DNA from: Roseiarcus sp963709655
GTDB taxonomy: Bacteria; Pseudomonadota; Alphaproteobacteria; Rhizobiales; Beijerinckiaceae
Direction of reading: 5' to 3'
Assembly (NCBI GenBank): GCA_963709655.1
Contig: CAVPXF010000025.1
Coordinates: 124,001-188,000 of the forward strand
Length of the DNA: 64,000 nt
Of the stretch, positions 17,188-24,909 are shown one piece after another (position 1 is the stretch's first letter; the number at the start of each line of letters is the position of its first letter). The position numbers and the translations under genes are program-made. A model generated the notes under the pieces. It ran no database searches. It was not told where the DNA came from and was given only the letters and a program-made list of their open reading frames with translations.

Positions 17188-19932
17188 ATGAAACGAATCA
17201 TGCTGAATGTGAACGGCGTTGACCGCTGGGTCGTCGCCGAGAAGAGCGCGACCCTGGCTCACGTCCTGCGCGAGCAGATGTTGCTGACAGGCTGCAAGGT
17301 CTGCTGCGAAGACGGCCAGTGCGGCTCCTGCACCGTTATCATCAACGGCAAGCCCGACCGCTGCTGCACAACTCCGCTGGAGAAGGTGCCGGCCGACGCC
17401 AAGATCGTCACGATCGAAGGCCTCGGAACGGCGGGGAACCTGCATCCGCTGCAGGTCGCCTGGATGGCGCATGGCGGCGCACAGTGCGGCATCTGCACGC
17501 CGGGCTTCATCATGTCGGCCAAGGCGCTGCTCGACCGCAATCTGTCGCCGACCCGCGAGGCGGTGCGCGCCTGGTTCAACCGCAACCGCAATCTCTGCCG
17601 CTGCACCGGCTACAAGCCGCTGGTCGACGCGGTGATGGACGCGGCCGCGATGCTGCGCGGCGAGCTGACCGCCGACCAGGTGATGGGCAAGGCGAAAGAG
17701 AACGGCTCGATCCTCGGCACGCGCTATCATCGTCCATCCGCGCTCGCCAAGGTCACGGGAACGTGGGACTTCGGCGCCGATATCGCCCTGCGCATGCCGC
17801 CCGACACGCTCCGTCTGGCGCTGACGCAGGCGAAGGTCCCGCACGCCCTCATCAAGACGATCGACACCAGCGAAGCCGAGAAGATGCCCGGCGTCGTGAA
17901 GGTCATCACCTGGAAGGACGTGAAGGGCAAGAACGCCATCACCGGCCTCATCACCTTCCCGACCAACAGGGGCGACGGTTGGGACCGCCCGATCCTGTGC
18001 AAGGAGAAGGTGTTCCAGTTCGGCGACGCGATCGCGATCGTCGCAGCCGACACGGAAGAGCGCGCCCGCGCGGCGGCCGACAAGGTCAAGGTCGACCTCG
18101 AAGTGCTGCCGGCCTACATGTCGGGCTTCGCCGCTCTCGCGCCCGATGCGATCGAGATCCACCCCGGCGTGCCGAACGCCTACTATGAGCAGGGCGTGGC
18201 CAAGGGAGAGGAGACCAAGCCGCTGTTCGCGAAGGCGGCGGCGACGGTCGACATCACCACCTATTGCAGCCGGCAGCCGCATCTGCATCTCGAACCGGAT
18301 TGCGGCGAGGCGTTCGTCGACGACGACGGCGTCCTCACCATCCTGTCGAAGAGCATCGGCGTGCATCTGCATCACGCGATGATCTGCCCCGGTCTCGGCG
18401 TGGCGCCCGAGAAGCTGCGGATCATCCAGAACCCGACGGGCGGCACCTTCGGCTACAAGTTCTCGCCGACGATGGAAGCGCTGCTCGGCGTCGCCGCGCT
18501 CGCTACCGGCCGGCCGGTGTCGCTGGTCTACAACCAGTATCAGAACATCACCTACACCGGTAAGCGCTCGCCTGGAAACGTCAACATCCGCCTGGCCTGC
18601 AACGCGGAAGGCAAGCTGACCGCGATGGAGACCGACTGGTGGATCGACCACGGGCCGTATTCCGAGTTCGGCGATCTTTTGACCATTCGGCAGGCTCAGT
18701 TCACCGGGGCCGGCTACCATCTCGAGAACATCCGCGGTCACGGCCGCACGGTCGCCACCAACCATGCGTGGGGATCGGCGTTCCGCGCCTACGGCTCGCC
18801 GCAAGCGTTCCTGGCCTCCGAGATCGCCGTCGACATGCTGGCGGAGAAGATGGGCGAGGACCCGTTCGAGTTCCGCTACAAGAACCTCTACAACGAGACG
18901 TCGACGACGCCGACCGGGCAGAAGCCGGACGTGCTGGTGCTCAGCAAGCTGTTCGACATGATCCGGCCGAAGTACCTCGAGGCCAAGACACGCTGCGCCG
19001 AACTCTCGACTCCCGAAAAGAAGCGCGGCGTCGGAATCTCGCTCGGCATCTACGGCTGCGGCCTCGACGGGCCCGACAGTTCGGAGGCGCGCGCCGAGCT
19101 GACCCCGCATGGGGTCACCGTCTACAACGCCTGGGAGGATCACGGCCAGGGCGCCGATCTCGGCTCTCTGACGATGGCGCACGAGGTGCTGCGGGCGGCG
19201 GGTTTCAAGCCGGAGCAGTTCAAGCTGGTGATGAACGACTCCACCCTGCCGAACTCCGGTCCGGCCGGCGGCAGCCGCTCGAACGTGTTCACCGGCAACG
19301 CCACCCGGGTGGCGGCGGAAATGCTGCTCAACGCGATGCGCAAGCCGGACGGCGGGTATCGAACTTACGCTGAAATGGTCGAGGAAAAGATCCCGCTCGT
19401 CTACGACGGCAAGTGGGTCGCGGCGGCCTGCTCGGCCTGCAGCTCCGAGACCGGCCAGGGCGCGCCGTTCCCGGTCTACATGTACGAGGTCTTCATGCCC
19501 GAGGTCGAGGTCGACATGGAGTCGGGCGAAGCCAAGGTGGTGAAGTTCACGACCGCGGTGGATGTCGGGACCATCATCAACCGCGCGACGGTCGACGGGC
19601 AGATCTACGGCGGCCTGGCGCAGGGCGTCGGCCTGGCCCTGACCGAGGACTTCGACGATCTCGAAGTGCACACCAACCTGCTCGACTGCGGCATCCCGTA
19701 TCCGAAGGACATCCCCGACGATATCGAGATCATGTATCTCGAGACGCCGCGGCCTGATGGCCCGTTCGGCGCGGCCGGCGTCGGCGAGGCGCCGCTGACG
19801 GCGCCGCACCCGGCGATTCTCAACGCGATCTACAACGCCTGCGGCGTTCGCATCTTCAAGGTGCCGGCGCTGCCGGAGGCGATCAAGAAGGGACTCGACG
19901 ACAAGATGCATTTGCCGCGCGCGGCGGAGTGA
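17188..19932 (+). CDS. Mop-type molybdenum aldehyde oxidoreductase
   Basis: Single-chain molybdo-iron-sulfur enzyme of 914 residues that oxidises aldehydes to acids; the closest match I know is the Desulfovibrio gigas Mop protein (about 907 residues). The N-terminal [2Fe-2S] domain has Cys40, 45, 48 and 60, and the second [2Fe-2S] domain has Cys100, 103, 137 and 139, the same numbering as the D. gigas enzyme. Molybdopterin-domain signatures include GGTFGYKFSP, AFRAYGSPQ and the active-site glutamate in GVGEAPLT. There is no FAD domain and no CoxL-type AYxCSFR loop, so it is neither xanthine nor aerobic CO dehydrogenase. ATG 17188 follows GGAGGAAA. Electrons should leave through the proximal [2Fe-2S] cluster to a ferredoxin or flavodoxin. 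The true substrate is unknown. Confidence 0.93.
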   Translation: MKRIMLNVNGVDRWVVAEKSATLAHVLREQMLLTGCKVCCEDGQCGSCTVIINGKPDRCCTTPLEKVPADAKIVTIEGLGTAGNLHPLQVAWMAHGGAQCGICTPGFIMSAKALLDRNLSPTREAVRAWFNRNRNLCRCTGYKPLVDAVMDAAAMLRGELTADQVMGKAKENGSILGTRYHRPSALAKVTGTWDFGADIALRMPPDTLRLALTQAKVPHALIKTIDTSEAEKMPGVVKVITWKDVKGKNAITGLITFPTNRGDGWDRPILCKEKVFQFGDAIAIVAADTEERARAAADKVKVDLEVLPAYMSGFAALAPDAIEIHPGVPNAYYEQGVAKGEETKPLFAKAAATVDITTYCSRQPHLHLEPDCGEAFVDDDGVLTILSKSIGVHLHHAMICPGLGVAPEKLRIIQNPTGGTFGYKFSPTMEALLGVAALATGRPVSLVYNQYQNITYTGKRSPGNVNIRLACNAEGKLTAMETDWWIDHGPYSEFGDLLTIRQAQFTGAGYHLENIRGHGRTVATNHAWGSAFRAYGSPQAFLASEIAVDMLAEKMGEDPFEFRYKNLYNETSTTPTGQKPDVLVLSKLFDMIRPKYLEAKTRCAELSTPEKKRGVGISLGIYGCGLDGPDSSEARAELTPHGVTVYNAWEDHGQGADLGSLTMAHEVLRAAGFKPEQFKLVMNDSTLPNSGPAGGSRSNVFTGNATRVAAEMLLNAMRKPDGGYRTYAEMVEEKIPLVYDGKWVAAACSACSSETGQGAPFPVYMYEVFMPEVEVDMESGEAKVVKFTTAVDVGTIINRATVDGQIYGGLAQGVGLALTEDFDDLEVHTNLLDCGIPYPKDIPDDIEIMYLETPRPDGPFGAAGVGEAPLTAPHPAILNAIYNACGVRIFKVPALPEAIKKGLDDKMHLPRAAE

Positions 19933-19935
19933 AAA

Positions 19936-20054
19936 GGACCCTCGGCGAGTTCCTTCGAGCTCGCCGAGAGCTCAGTAAGCGGGCGCGGCCTCCTCCCTCC
20001 GCGCCCGCTCAAGCTCCCCGCAGGCCGCGCCAACGGCGCTGCGGGGATTTTTTT
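19936..20054 (+). ncRNA. Candidate CcsR/cuckoo-type small RNA downstream of mop
   Basis: Three consecutive hairpins fill the gap after mop. SL1 pairs CTCGGCGAG (19941-19949) with CTCGCCGAG (19960-19968). SL2 is a perfect 10-bp stem, GCGGGCGCGG (19979-19988) with CCGCGCCCGC (19999-20008), presenting a CCTCCTCCCT loop. SL3 is an intrinsic terminator. Exposed CCUCCUCCC loops are the hallmark of the anti-Shine-Dalgarno sRNA families of Alphaproteobacteria (CcsR, cuckoo RNAs). It is probably processed from, or transcribed with, the mop mRNA. The 5' boundary is unresolved. Confidence 0.6.
20016..20054 (+). terminator. Intrinsic terminator after mop / small RNA
   Basis: Stem CCCCGCAG (20016-20023) with CTGCGGGG (20039-20046), a GC-rich loop, then A and seven T. 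It would end most transcription from cooM-mop before the downstream gene, so the later genes may depend on read-through or on their own promoter. Confidence 0.8.
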
Positions 20055-20068
20055 CAGAGTCCCGCACG

Positions 20069-22390
20069 ATGGACGGCCAACACGTCAACCAATGGGAAGC
20101 CCGCTGCATCGAGGAGCGGCCGCCCGCCTGCGCGGCGTCCTGCCCGCTGCACGTCGACGCCCGCGCGATGGTCGAAAAGATCAAGGCCGGCGACTTCGCC
20201 GCCGCCTGCGCGGTCTACGCGCGTTCCATCCCTTTGCCGGCAGTGCTCAGCGGGATCTGCGATCACCCGTGCGAATCCGCCTGCCGCAGGGACGAGGCGG
20301 GCGGAGCGATCGGTATTGCGGCGCTCGAACGCGTGGTGGTCAGCGAGGCCTACGCCACGATCCGCCGCGCGCCGCAGCCGGCGCGCAAGCCCAAGCGGGT
20401 CGCGATCGTCGGCGCCGGATTGGCCGGCCTCACGGCCGCCTTCGACCTCGCGATGAAAGGGCGCGCGGCGACGGTGTTCGAGGCGGAGGACCGGCCTCTG
20501 CCGCGCCTTGCCGCCCGCTATCCGGACGACCTGCCGGCCTCGGCCGTCGACGCCGACATCGCGGCTCTGGTCGCGCTCGGGGTGCGGATAGAGTGCGGGA
20601 CGCGCGTGGGCGCAGCCGGCGGCCCGGCGCTGTCGGCGCTGATCGCCGATCATGACGCCGTGCTTGTCGCCATTGGCGCGGACTCGGCCCGCGATTTTGT
20701 CGGCGACCTCGAACTCACGCCCGACGGCGCCCTCGCCGTCGACCCGGGATCGCTGCTCGCCAGCGACCCCAAGGTGTTCGGCGCGTGCGGCCGCCGCGCG
20801 CCCTATTCGCCGATCGGCTCGGCGTCCGATGGGCGGCGGGCTGCGCTCTCGATCGACCGTCTGCTGCAGGGCGCGTCGCTGACCGCGAGCCGGACCGACG
20901 AGCCGGGCGGCGGCGCGTGCCTTTACGTCAACGTCGGAGCGCACGCGCCCGTTCCCCCGGTCGTGCCGGCTGCGTCCCAACGCGGCTACAGCCGCGACGA
21001 GGCGATCGCCGAAGCGGGCCGCTGCTTCCCCTGCCATTGCCTCGAATGCGTCAAGGCCTGCGAGTACCTGAAGCACTACGGCTCGTATCCGAAGCGCTAC
21101 GTGCGCGACATCCACAACAATCTCAGCATCGTGCTCGGCAACCGCAAGGCCAACCGGATGATCGACAGCTGCACGCTGTGCGGGCTGTGCGGCACGTTGT
21201 GTCCCAACGATCTGAGCATGGGCGAGGTGTGTCTCGAGGCGCGCCGCGACATGGTCGACAGCGGCCACATGCCCGCCTCGCACCACGAATTCGCGTTGCG
21301 CGACATGGCGCACAGCCGCTCGGAAGCGGCCGCCTTCGCCCGCTCGCAGCCGGGTTTCGAAAAGTGCGCCGTCGCCTTCTTCCCCGGCTGCCAGCTCGCC
21401 GCCTCGTCGCCCTGGCATGTCGAGCGCGTCTACGCCCATCTCGCCGAAAGGATCCCTGGCGGCGTCGGCCTGATCGTCGACTGCTGCGGCGCGCCGGCGC
21501 TGTGGAGCGGCCGCCGCGCTCTGCACGACGAGGTGACCGCAAGCCTGCGCGAGACCTGGCGCAGCCTCGGCGAGCCGGAGATCGTCACCGCGTGCTCGAC
21601 GTGTCTCAAGACGCTCGGCGAATTCCTGCCCGAAATGAAGGCGCGCTCGCTGTGGACGGTGATCGCCGAGATCGGCTGGCCGGCCGGGGCAAGGCCGCCG
21701 GTCGCAGGGCCGCTCGCCCTTCACGATCCCTGCACCGGGCGGCGCGCGCTCGACGCGCAACGCGCCGTGCGCGCGCTCGCAAGCGGCCTCGGCGCCGAGG
21801 TTCGCGAGCTCGGCGGCGCCGAGCTGACGACCTGCTGCGGCTTCGGGGGGCTGGCGTCCTTCGTCAATCCCGAGGTGACGGACAGCATCGTCAACCGGCG
21901 CGTCGGCGAGGACGCGGCCGACTATCTGACCTATTGCGCGATGTGCCGCGACAATTTCGCGCGCCACGGCAAGCGCTCAATTCATCTGCTCGATCTTATA
22001 TTCGCTTCGCCCGAGGGCGGCGATCCCGCCGCGCGGCCCGATCCCGGCTTTTCGCGCCGGCGCGACAACAGGGTCCGGCTCAAGGCGCGAATGCTGAAAG
22101 AGGTATGGGGGGAAGCCATGGCCGAGCCGCAGCCCGAATTCCCCCTCATCGTGCCCGACGAGGTGCGCGCCGACATGGAGCGCAAGCTGATCCTCATCGA
22201 GGACGTCGTGCGCGCGGTCGCCGAAGCGGAGCGCTCGGGGCGCAAGCTCAAGAGCAAGGCGAGCGGCCTTTCGCTGGCGACGCTCCGGATCGGCGAGTTC
22301 ACCTGCTGGGCGGAGTACGAAGAGACGGGACAAGGCTTCATCCTGCGCCGCGCCTGGGGCCATCGCATGCAGGTCGAGGCGAAACCATGA
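20069..22390 (+). CDS. FAD/NAD(P)-binding and Fe-S dicluster oxidoreductase with CCG domains
   Basis: 773-residue redox hub. The N-terminal GltD-like region has cysteine motifs (CAASCP, CDHPCESACRR). Next come a Rossmann motif (VAIVGAGLAGLTAAFDLA), a two-[4Fe-4S] region (CFPCHCLECVKAC, CTLCGLCGTLCP), and two heterodisulfide-reductase-type CCG domains (VDCCGAPALW, TTCCGFGG). A C-terminal tail contains FTCWAEYEE. I recognise it as the protein encoded beside Mop in Desulfovibrio (DVU_1558-like 'dicluster-binding' family). It could accept electrons from Mop and pass them to pyridine nucleotide, ferredoxin or a disulfide; the reaction is not known. ATG 20069 has no strong ribosome site. Its stop overlaps the next gene (ATGA). 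Confidence 0.85.
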   Translation: MDGQHVNQWEARCIEERPPACAASCPLHVDARAMVEKIKAGDFAAACAVYARSIPLPAVLSGICDHPCESACRRDEAGGAIGIAALERVVVSEAYATIRRAPQPARKPKRVAIVGAGLAGLTAAFDLAMKGRAATVFEAEDRPLPRLAARYPDDLPASAVDADIAALVALGVRIECGTRVGAAGGPALSALIADHDAVLVAIGADSARDFVGDLELTPDGALAVDPGSLLASDPKVFGACGRRAPYSPIGSASDGRRAALSIDRLLQGASLTASRTDEPGGGACLYVNVGAHAPVPPVVPAASQRGYSRDEAIAEAGRCFPCHCLECVKACEYLKHYGSYPKRYVRDIHNNLSIVLGNRKANRMIDSCTLCGLCGTLCPNDLSMGEVCLEARRDMVDSGHMPASHHEFALRDMAHSRSEAAAFARSQPGFEKCAVAFFPGCQLAASSPWHVERVYAHLAERIPGGVGLIVDCCGAPALWSGRRALHDEVTASLRETWRSLGEPEIVTACSTCLKTLGEFLPEMKARSLWTVIAEIGWPAGARPPVAGPLALHDPCTGRRALDAQRAVRALASGLGAEVRELGGAELTTCCGFGGLASFVNPEVTDSIVNRRVGEDAADYLTYCAMCRDNFARHGKRSIHLLDLIFASPEGGDPAARPDPGFSRRRDNRVRLKARMLKEVWGEAMAEPQPEFPLIVPDEVRADMERKLILIEDVVRAVAEAERSGRKLKSKASGLSLATLRIGEFTCWAEYEETGQGFILRRAWGHRMQVEAKP

Positions 22391-22608
22391 CCGGCTCGCC
22401 CCCGACGCCGAAGCCGCCCGCCGTCGCCGACCTCGTCTGCGCCGCCTGCGACCTGCCGCTGGAGATGGGCAAGGTCGAGGCCTCCTATCTCGGCCAGCGC
22501 TTTCCGGTCGAGCTGCCGCGCTGCCCGTCCTGCGGCTTCGTTTACGTCTCCGAAGAGCTGGCGCTCGGCCGAATGCTGAAGGTCGAGCAGGCGCTGGAGG
22601 ACAAGTGA
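22387..22608 (+). CDS. Small two-CxxC redox protein (DVU_1557-like)
   Basis: 73 residues with two CxxC pairs, CAAC and CPSC, a zinc-ribbon or rubredoxin-like knuckle, within LVCAACDLPLEMGKVEASYL and LPRCPSCGFVYV. It starts at ATG 22387 within the stop of the preceding gene; its own stop overlaps the ATG of the methyltransferase. It matches the small redox protein conserved in the Desulfovibrio DVU_1551-1559 neighbourhood. Role unknown; metal-binding is inferred from the cysteines. Confidence 0.75.
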   Translation: MTGSPPTPKPPAVADLVCAACDLPLEMGKVEASYLGQRFPVELPRCPSCGFVYVSEELALGRMLKVEQALEDK

Positions 22609-23297
22609 TGCGCTTGGCCGCGCAACAGAGCGTAGGCCTCTTCGGATGCGGCCGCCTCGCCGACCGTGCCGGGGAGCCTTTGCGTCCCGGCGGCCTCGCG
22701 CTGACCGAAGCGCTGATCGAGCTCGCCGGGTTCGGTCCGGGCGATCGCGTGGCGGACGTCGGCTGCGGGCTCGGCGCCTCGACGCGGCTCCTGATCCGCC
22801 GCGGCGTCGCGGCGGTGGGCGTCGACGTCGATGCGGAAGCCGGCGGGCGCTGGGCTCCGTTCGTCGTCGCCGACGCCGCGCGACTGCCTTTCGCGGACGA
22901 GAGCTTCGAGGGCGTGCTCGCCGAATGCGTCCTCTCGGCGCTGGCCGACCGCGCTCAGGCGCTTTGCGAGTGGGCTCGGGTGCTGAAACCTCGCGGCCGC
23001 CTTGCGCTCACCGACGTCACGAGCCGCGCGGGCGCCGGCGCCGGGCGGCTCGCGACTGCGGAAACGCTCCGGCAATCCATAGCTTCGGTCGGATTTAGCG
23101 TCGAACGGTTCGAGGACCGCTCGGATGCGCTGAAGCGCTGGGTCGCCGAATTCATCTTCGCTTATGGCTCGCTCGACGCGCTCTGCGGCGGCGCGAGCGG
23201 GATCGACGGCGCGACGCTCAGCCGCGCCCGGCCCGGCTACGCCCTCGTCGTCGCGCGCAAGTGGGCCGGCCGTCCCGAGGAGGCGCATCATGGCTGA
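22608..23297 (+). CDS. Class I SAM-dependent methyltransferase (DVU_1556 / TrsM-like)
   Basis: 229-residue Rossmann methyltransferase with the SAM-binding motif VADVGCGLGAS, motif II region (VGVDVD) and motif III/IV (LPFADESFEGVLAECVLSA). Start ATG 22608 overlaps the preceding stop (TGATG); a GTG one codon earlier is also in frame. It overlaps the next gene by 8 bp. It belongs to the conserved Mop-associated set. The substrate is unknown; proximity to a radical SAM gene suggests a modification pathway (inference). Confidence 0.82.
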   Translation: MRLAAQQSVGLFGCGRLADRAGEPLRPGGLALTEALIELAGFGPGDRVADVGCGLGASTRLLIRRGVAAVGVDVDAEAGGRWAPFVVADAARLPFADESFEGVLAECVLSALADRAQALCEWARVLKPRGRLALTDVTSRAGAGAGRLATAETLRQSIASVGFSVERFEDRSDALKRWVAEFIFAYGSLDALCGGASGIDGATLSRARPGYALVVARKWAGRPEEAHHG

Positions 23298-23751
23298 CGA
23301 ATCTTTTCGCATCGCGGAGCTCATGCTCCAAGGCGACACCTGCGGGCACATTCTGGCGAAGCTGGCGCTCGAAGCCGTCGGCCGCGACAATCCGGACCTG
23401 GTGCGTGCGATGTCCGGTCTCGCCGTCGGCATGGGACGGGGCCTGAATTGCGGATGCCTGACCGGGGGGTGCTGCGTGCTCGGCTTCTATGGCGGCCGCG
23501 CCGAAGAGAGCGAGGCCGTGCATCCGCGCTTCGACGTGATGATCGAAGAGTTCTCCGGCTGGTTCGAAAAGGCGATGACCGACAAATACGGCGGCGTCGA
23601 TTGCAAGGACGTGATCAATTTCGACCCCGTCCTCAAACACGAACGCTGCCCTGGCGTGATTCTCGACAGCTGGCTGAAGATCAAGGAGGTCCTGGAAAAG
23701 AACAAGGTGAACCCCGAAGGGCCGGCGCCGGCGCGATGGGAGGAGGACTGA
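23290..23751 (+). CDS. C-GCAxxG-C-C family protein (DVU_1555-like)
   Basis: 153 residues with the spaced cysteine signature of the C_GCAxxG_C_C family: CGH early, NCGCLTGGCCVLGFYGG in the centre, and later CKDV and HERCPGVI. These proteins are thought to bind a metal or Fe-S cluster and are often near redox enzymes. ATG 23290 overlaps the methyltransferase end by 8 bp, indicating translational coupling. Conserved in the same order beside Mop in Desulfovibrio as far as I recall. Function unknown. Confidence 0.82.
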   Translation: MADESFRIAELMLQGDTCGHILAKLALEAVGRDNPDLVRAMSGLAVGMGRGLNCGCLTGGCCVLGFYGGRAEESEAVHPRFDVMIEEFSGWFEKAMTDKYGGVDCKDVINFDPVLKHERCPGVILDSWLKIKEVLEKNKVNPEGPAPARWEED

Positions 23752-23754
23752 GGC

Positions 23755-24909
23755 ATGTCCAGCAACGCCTCCTGTCCCGGAGACGTCGCGGCGATCGTGC
23801 TCGCCGCCGGCCGGTCGTCGCGCATGGGCGATTTCAAGCCGCTTCTGCCGTTCGACGGAGGGACGCTGATCGGCCATGTCGTGGCCAGTCTCAGGGCGGC
23901 GGGCGTCACGCGCATTCACGTCGTCACCGGCTTCAACGCCGAGGCGCTCGCGCCCGAGATCGACCGCCTCGGCGTGTGCCGCGCGCAGAACGCCGATTTC
24001 GACCGGGGCATGCTCTCCAGCGTGCAGGCCGGCGTCGCCTCGCTGCCTGCGGAGACGGAGGCGTTCCTGCTGATGCCGGTCGACGTGCCGCTCGTGCGCG
24101 CCTCGACGATCACGCGGCTCCTCGACGCCGCGTCGGCGGACGACGCGGCCGTCCTCTATCCCGCCTTTCGCGGCGAGCGCGGCCATCCACCGGTGATCCG
24201 GCGCGCGCTGTTTGCGGACATCCTCGCGTTTGACAGCGCGGGCGGCCTCTCGGCGCTGCTCGCTCGGCGCGAGGCCGAAGCGCGCAACGTTCCGGTGTTC
24301 GACTGGGGGTGCCTCGAGGACATGGACCGCCCCGAGGACCATCATCGACTCGCTGCGGCGTTCCTGCGGCGCGGCTATCCGGATGCATCGGAATGCGAGG
24401 CGATGCTGGAGAGCGCGGCGACGCCTGAGCCGGTTCGCCGCCATTGCGGCGCGGTCGCCGCCGTCGCAGCCGAGATCGCCCGGCGGCTCCGCGCGGCCGG
24501 CGAGCCGATCGAGCCTGATCTCGTGCGCGCCGCCGCCTGGCTGCACGACATCGCCAAAGGGCGGCCCCATCACGCCGAAGCCGGCGCCGCGATGGTCAGC
24601 GCATTCGGCTTTCCTGATCTTGCCGACGCCATCGAGCGCCATGGCGATCTCCGAGACGAACGACGGCTCGACGAGGCTGCAGTCGTTTTTCTGGCCGACA
24701 AGCTCGTTCAGGGCGAGACCCGCGTCTCGCTGGACGCCCGCTTCGCCCCCGCGCTCATGCGTTTCGTCAAAGACCCCGAGGCGTTCGCGGCCGCCAACCG
24801 CCGTTACGCCGAGGCGAACGCGGTCCTCGAGGCGATCGAGGCGCGCATCGGCCGCCTCGATCCGCCTCGCACGACGGCGCGCGAGACTGTGATGGAAGCC
24901 GCCTTATGA
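23755..24909 (+). CDS. MobA/MocA-like nucleotidyltransferase fused to an HD domain (DVU_1551-like)
   Basis: 384 residues. The first half is a MobA/MocA-type nucleotidyltransferase with LAAGRSSRMGDFKPLLP and the metal-site region MPVDVPL. Such enzymes attach CMP or GMP to molybdopterin, and Mop-family hydroxylases use the cytosine dinucleotide form, so MCD synthesis is a sensible guess. The second half is an HD phosphohydrolase domain (AAAWLHDIAKGRPHHAEAGA). It starts 3 bp after the preceding stop, and its stop overlaps the radical SAM gene start. The HD substrate is unknown. Confidence 0.83.
   Translation: MSSNASCPGDVAAIVLAAGRSSRMGDFKPLLPFDGGTLIGHVVASLRAAGVTRIHVVTGFNAEALAPEIDRLGVCRAQNADFDRGMLSSVQAGVASLPAETEAFLLMPVDVPLVRASTITRLLDAASADDAAVLYPAFRGERGHPPVIRRALFADILAFDSAGGLSALLARREAEARNVPVFDWGCLEDMDRPEDHHRLAAAFLRRGYPDASECEAMLESAATPEPVRRHCGAVAAVAAEIARRLRAAGEPIEPDLVRAAAWLHDIAKGRPHHAEAGAAMVSAFGFPDLADAIERHGDLRDERRLDEAAVVFLADKLVQGETRVSLDARFAPALMRFVKDPEAFAAANRRYAEANAVLEAIEARIGRLDPPRTTARETVMEAAL

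Noticed and set aside
17188..19932. Aerobic CO dehydrogenase large subunit (CoxL) or xanthine dehydrogenase
   Set aside because: The Fe-S and molybdenum domains are fused without an FAD domain, the AYxCSFR active-site loop is absent, and the cysteine positions and length match the D. gigas Mop aldehyde oxidoreductase.
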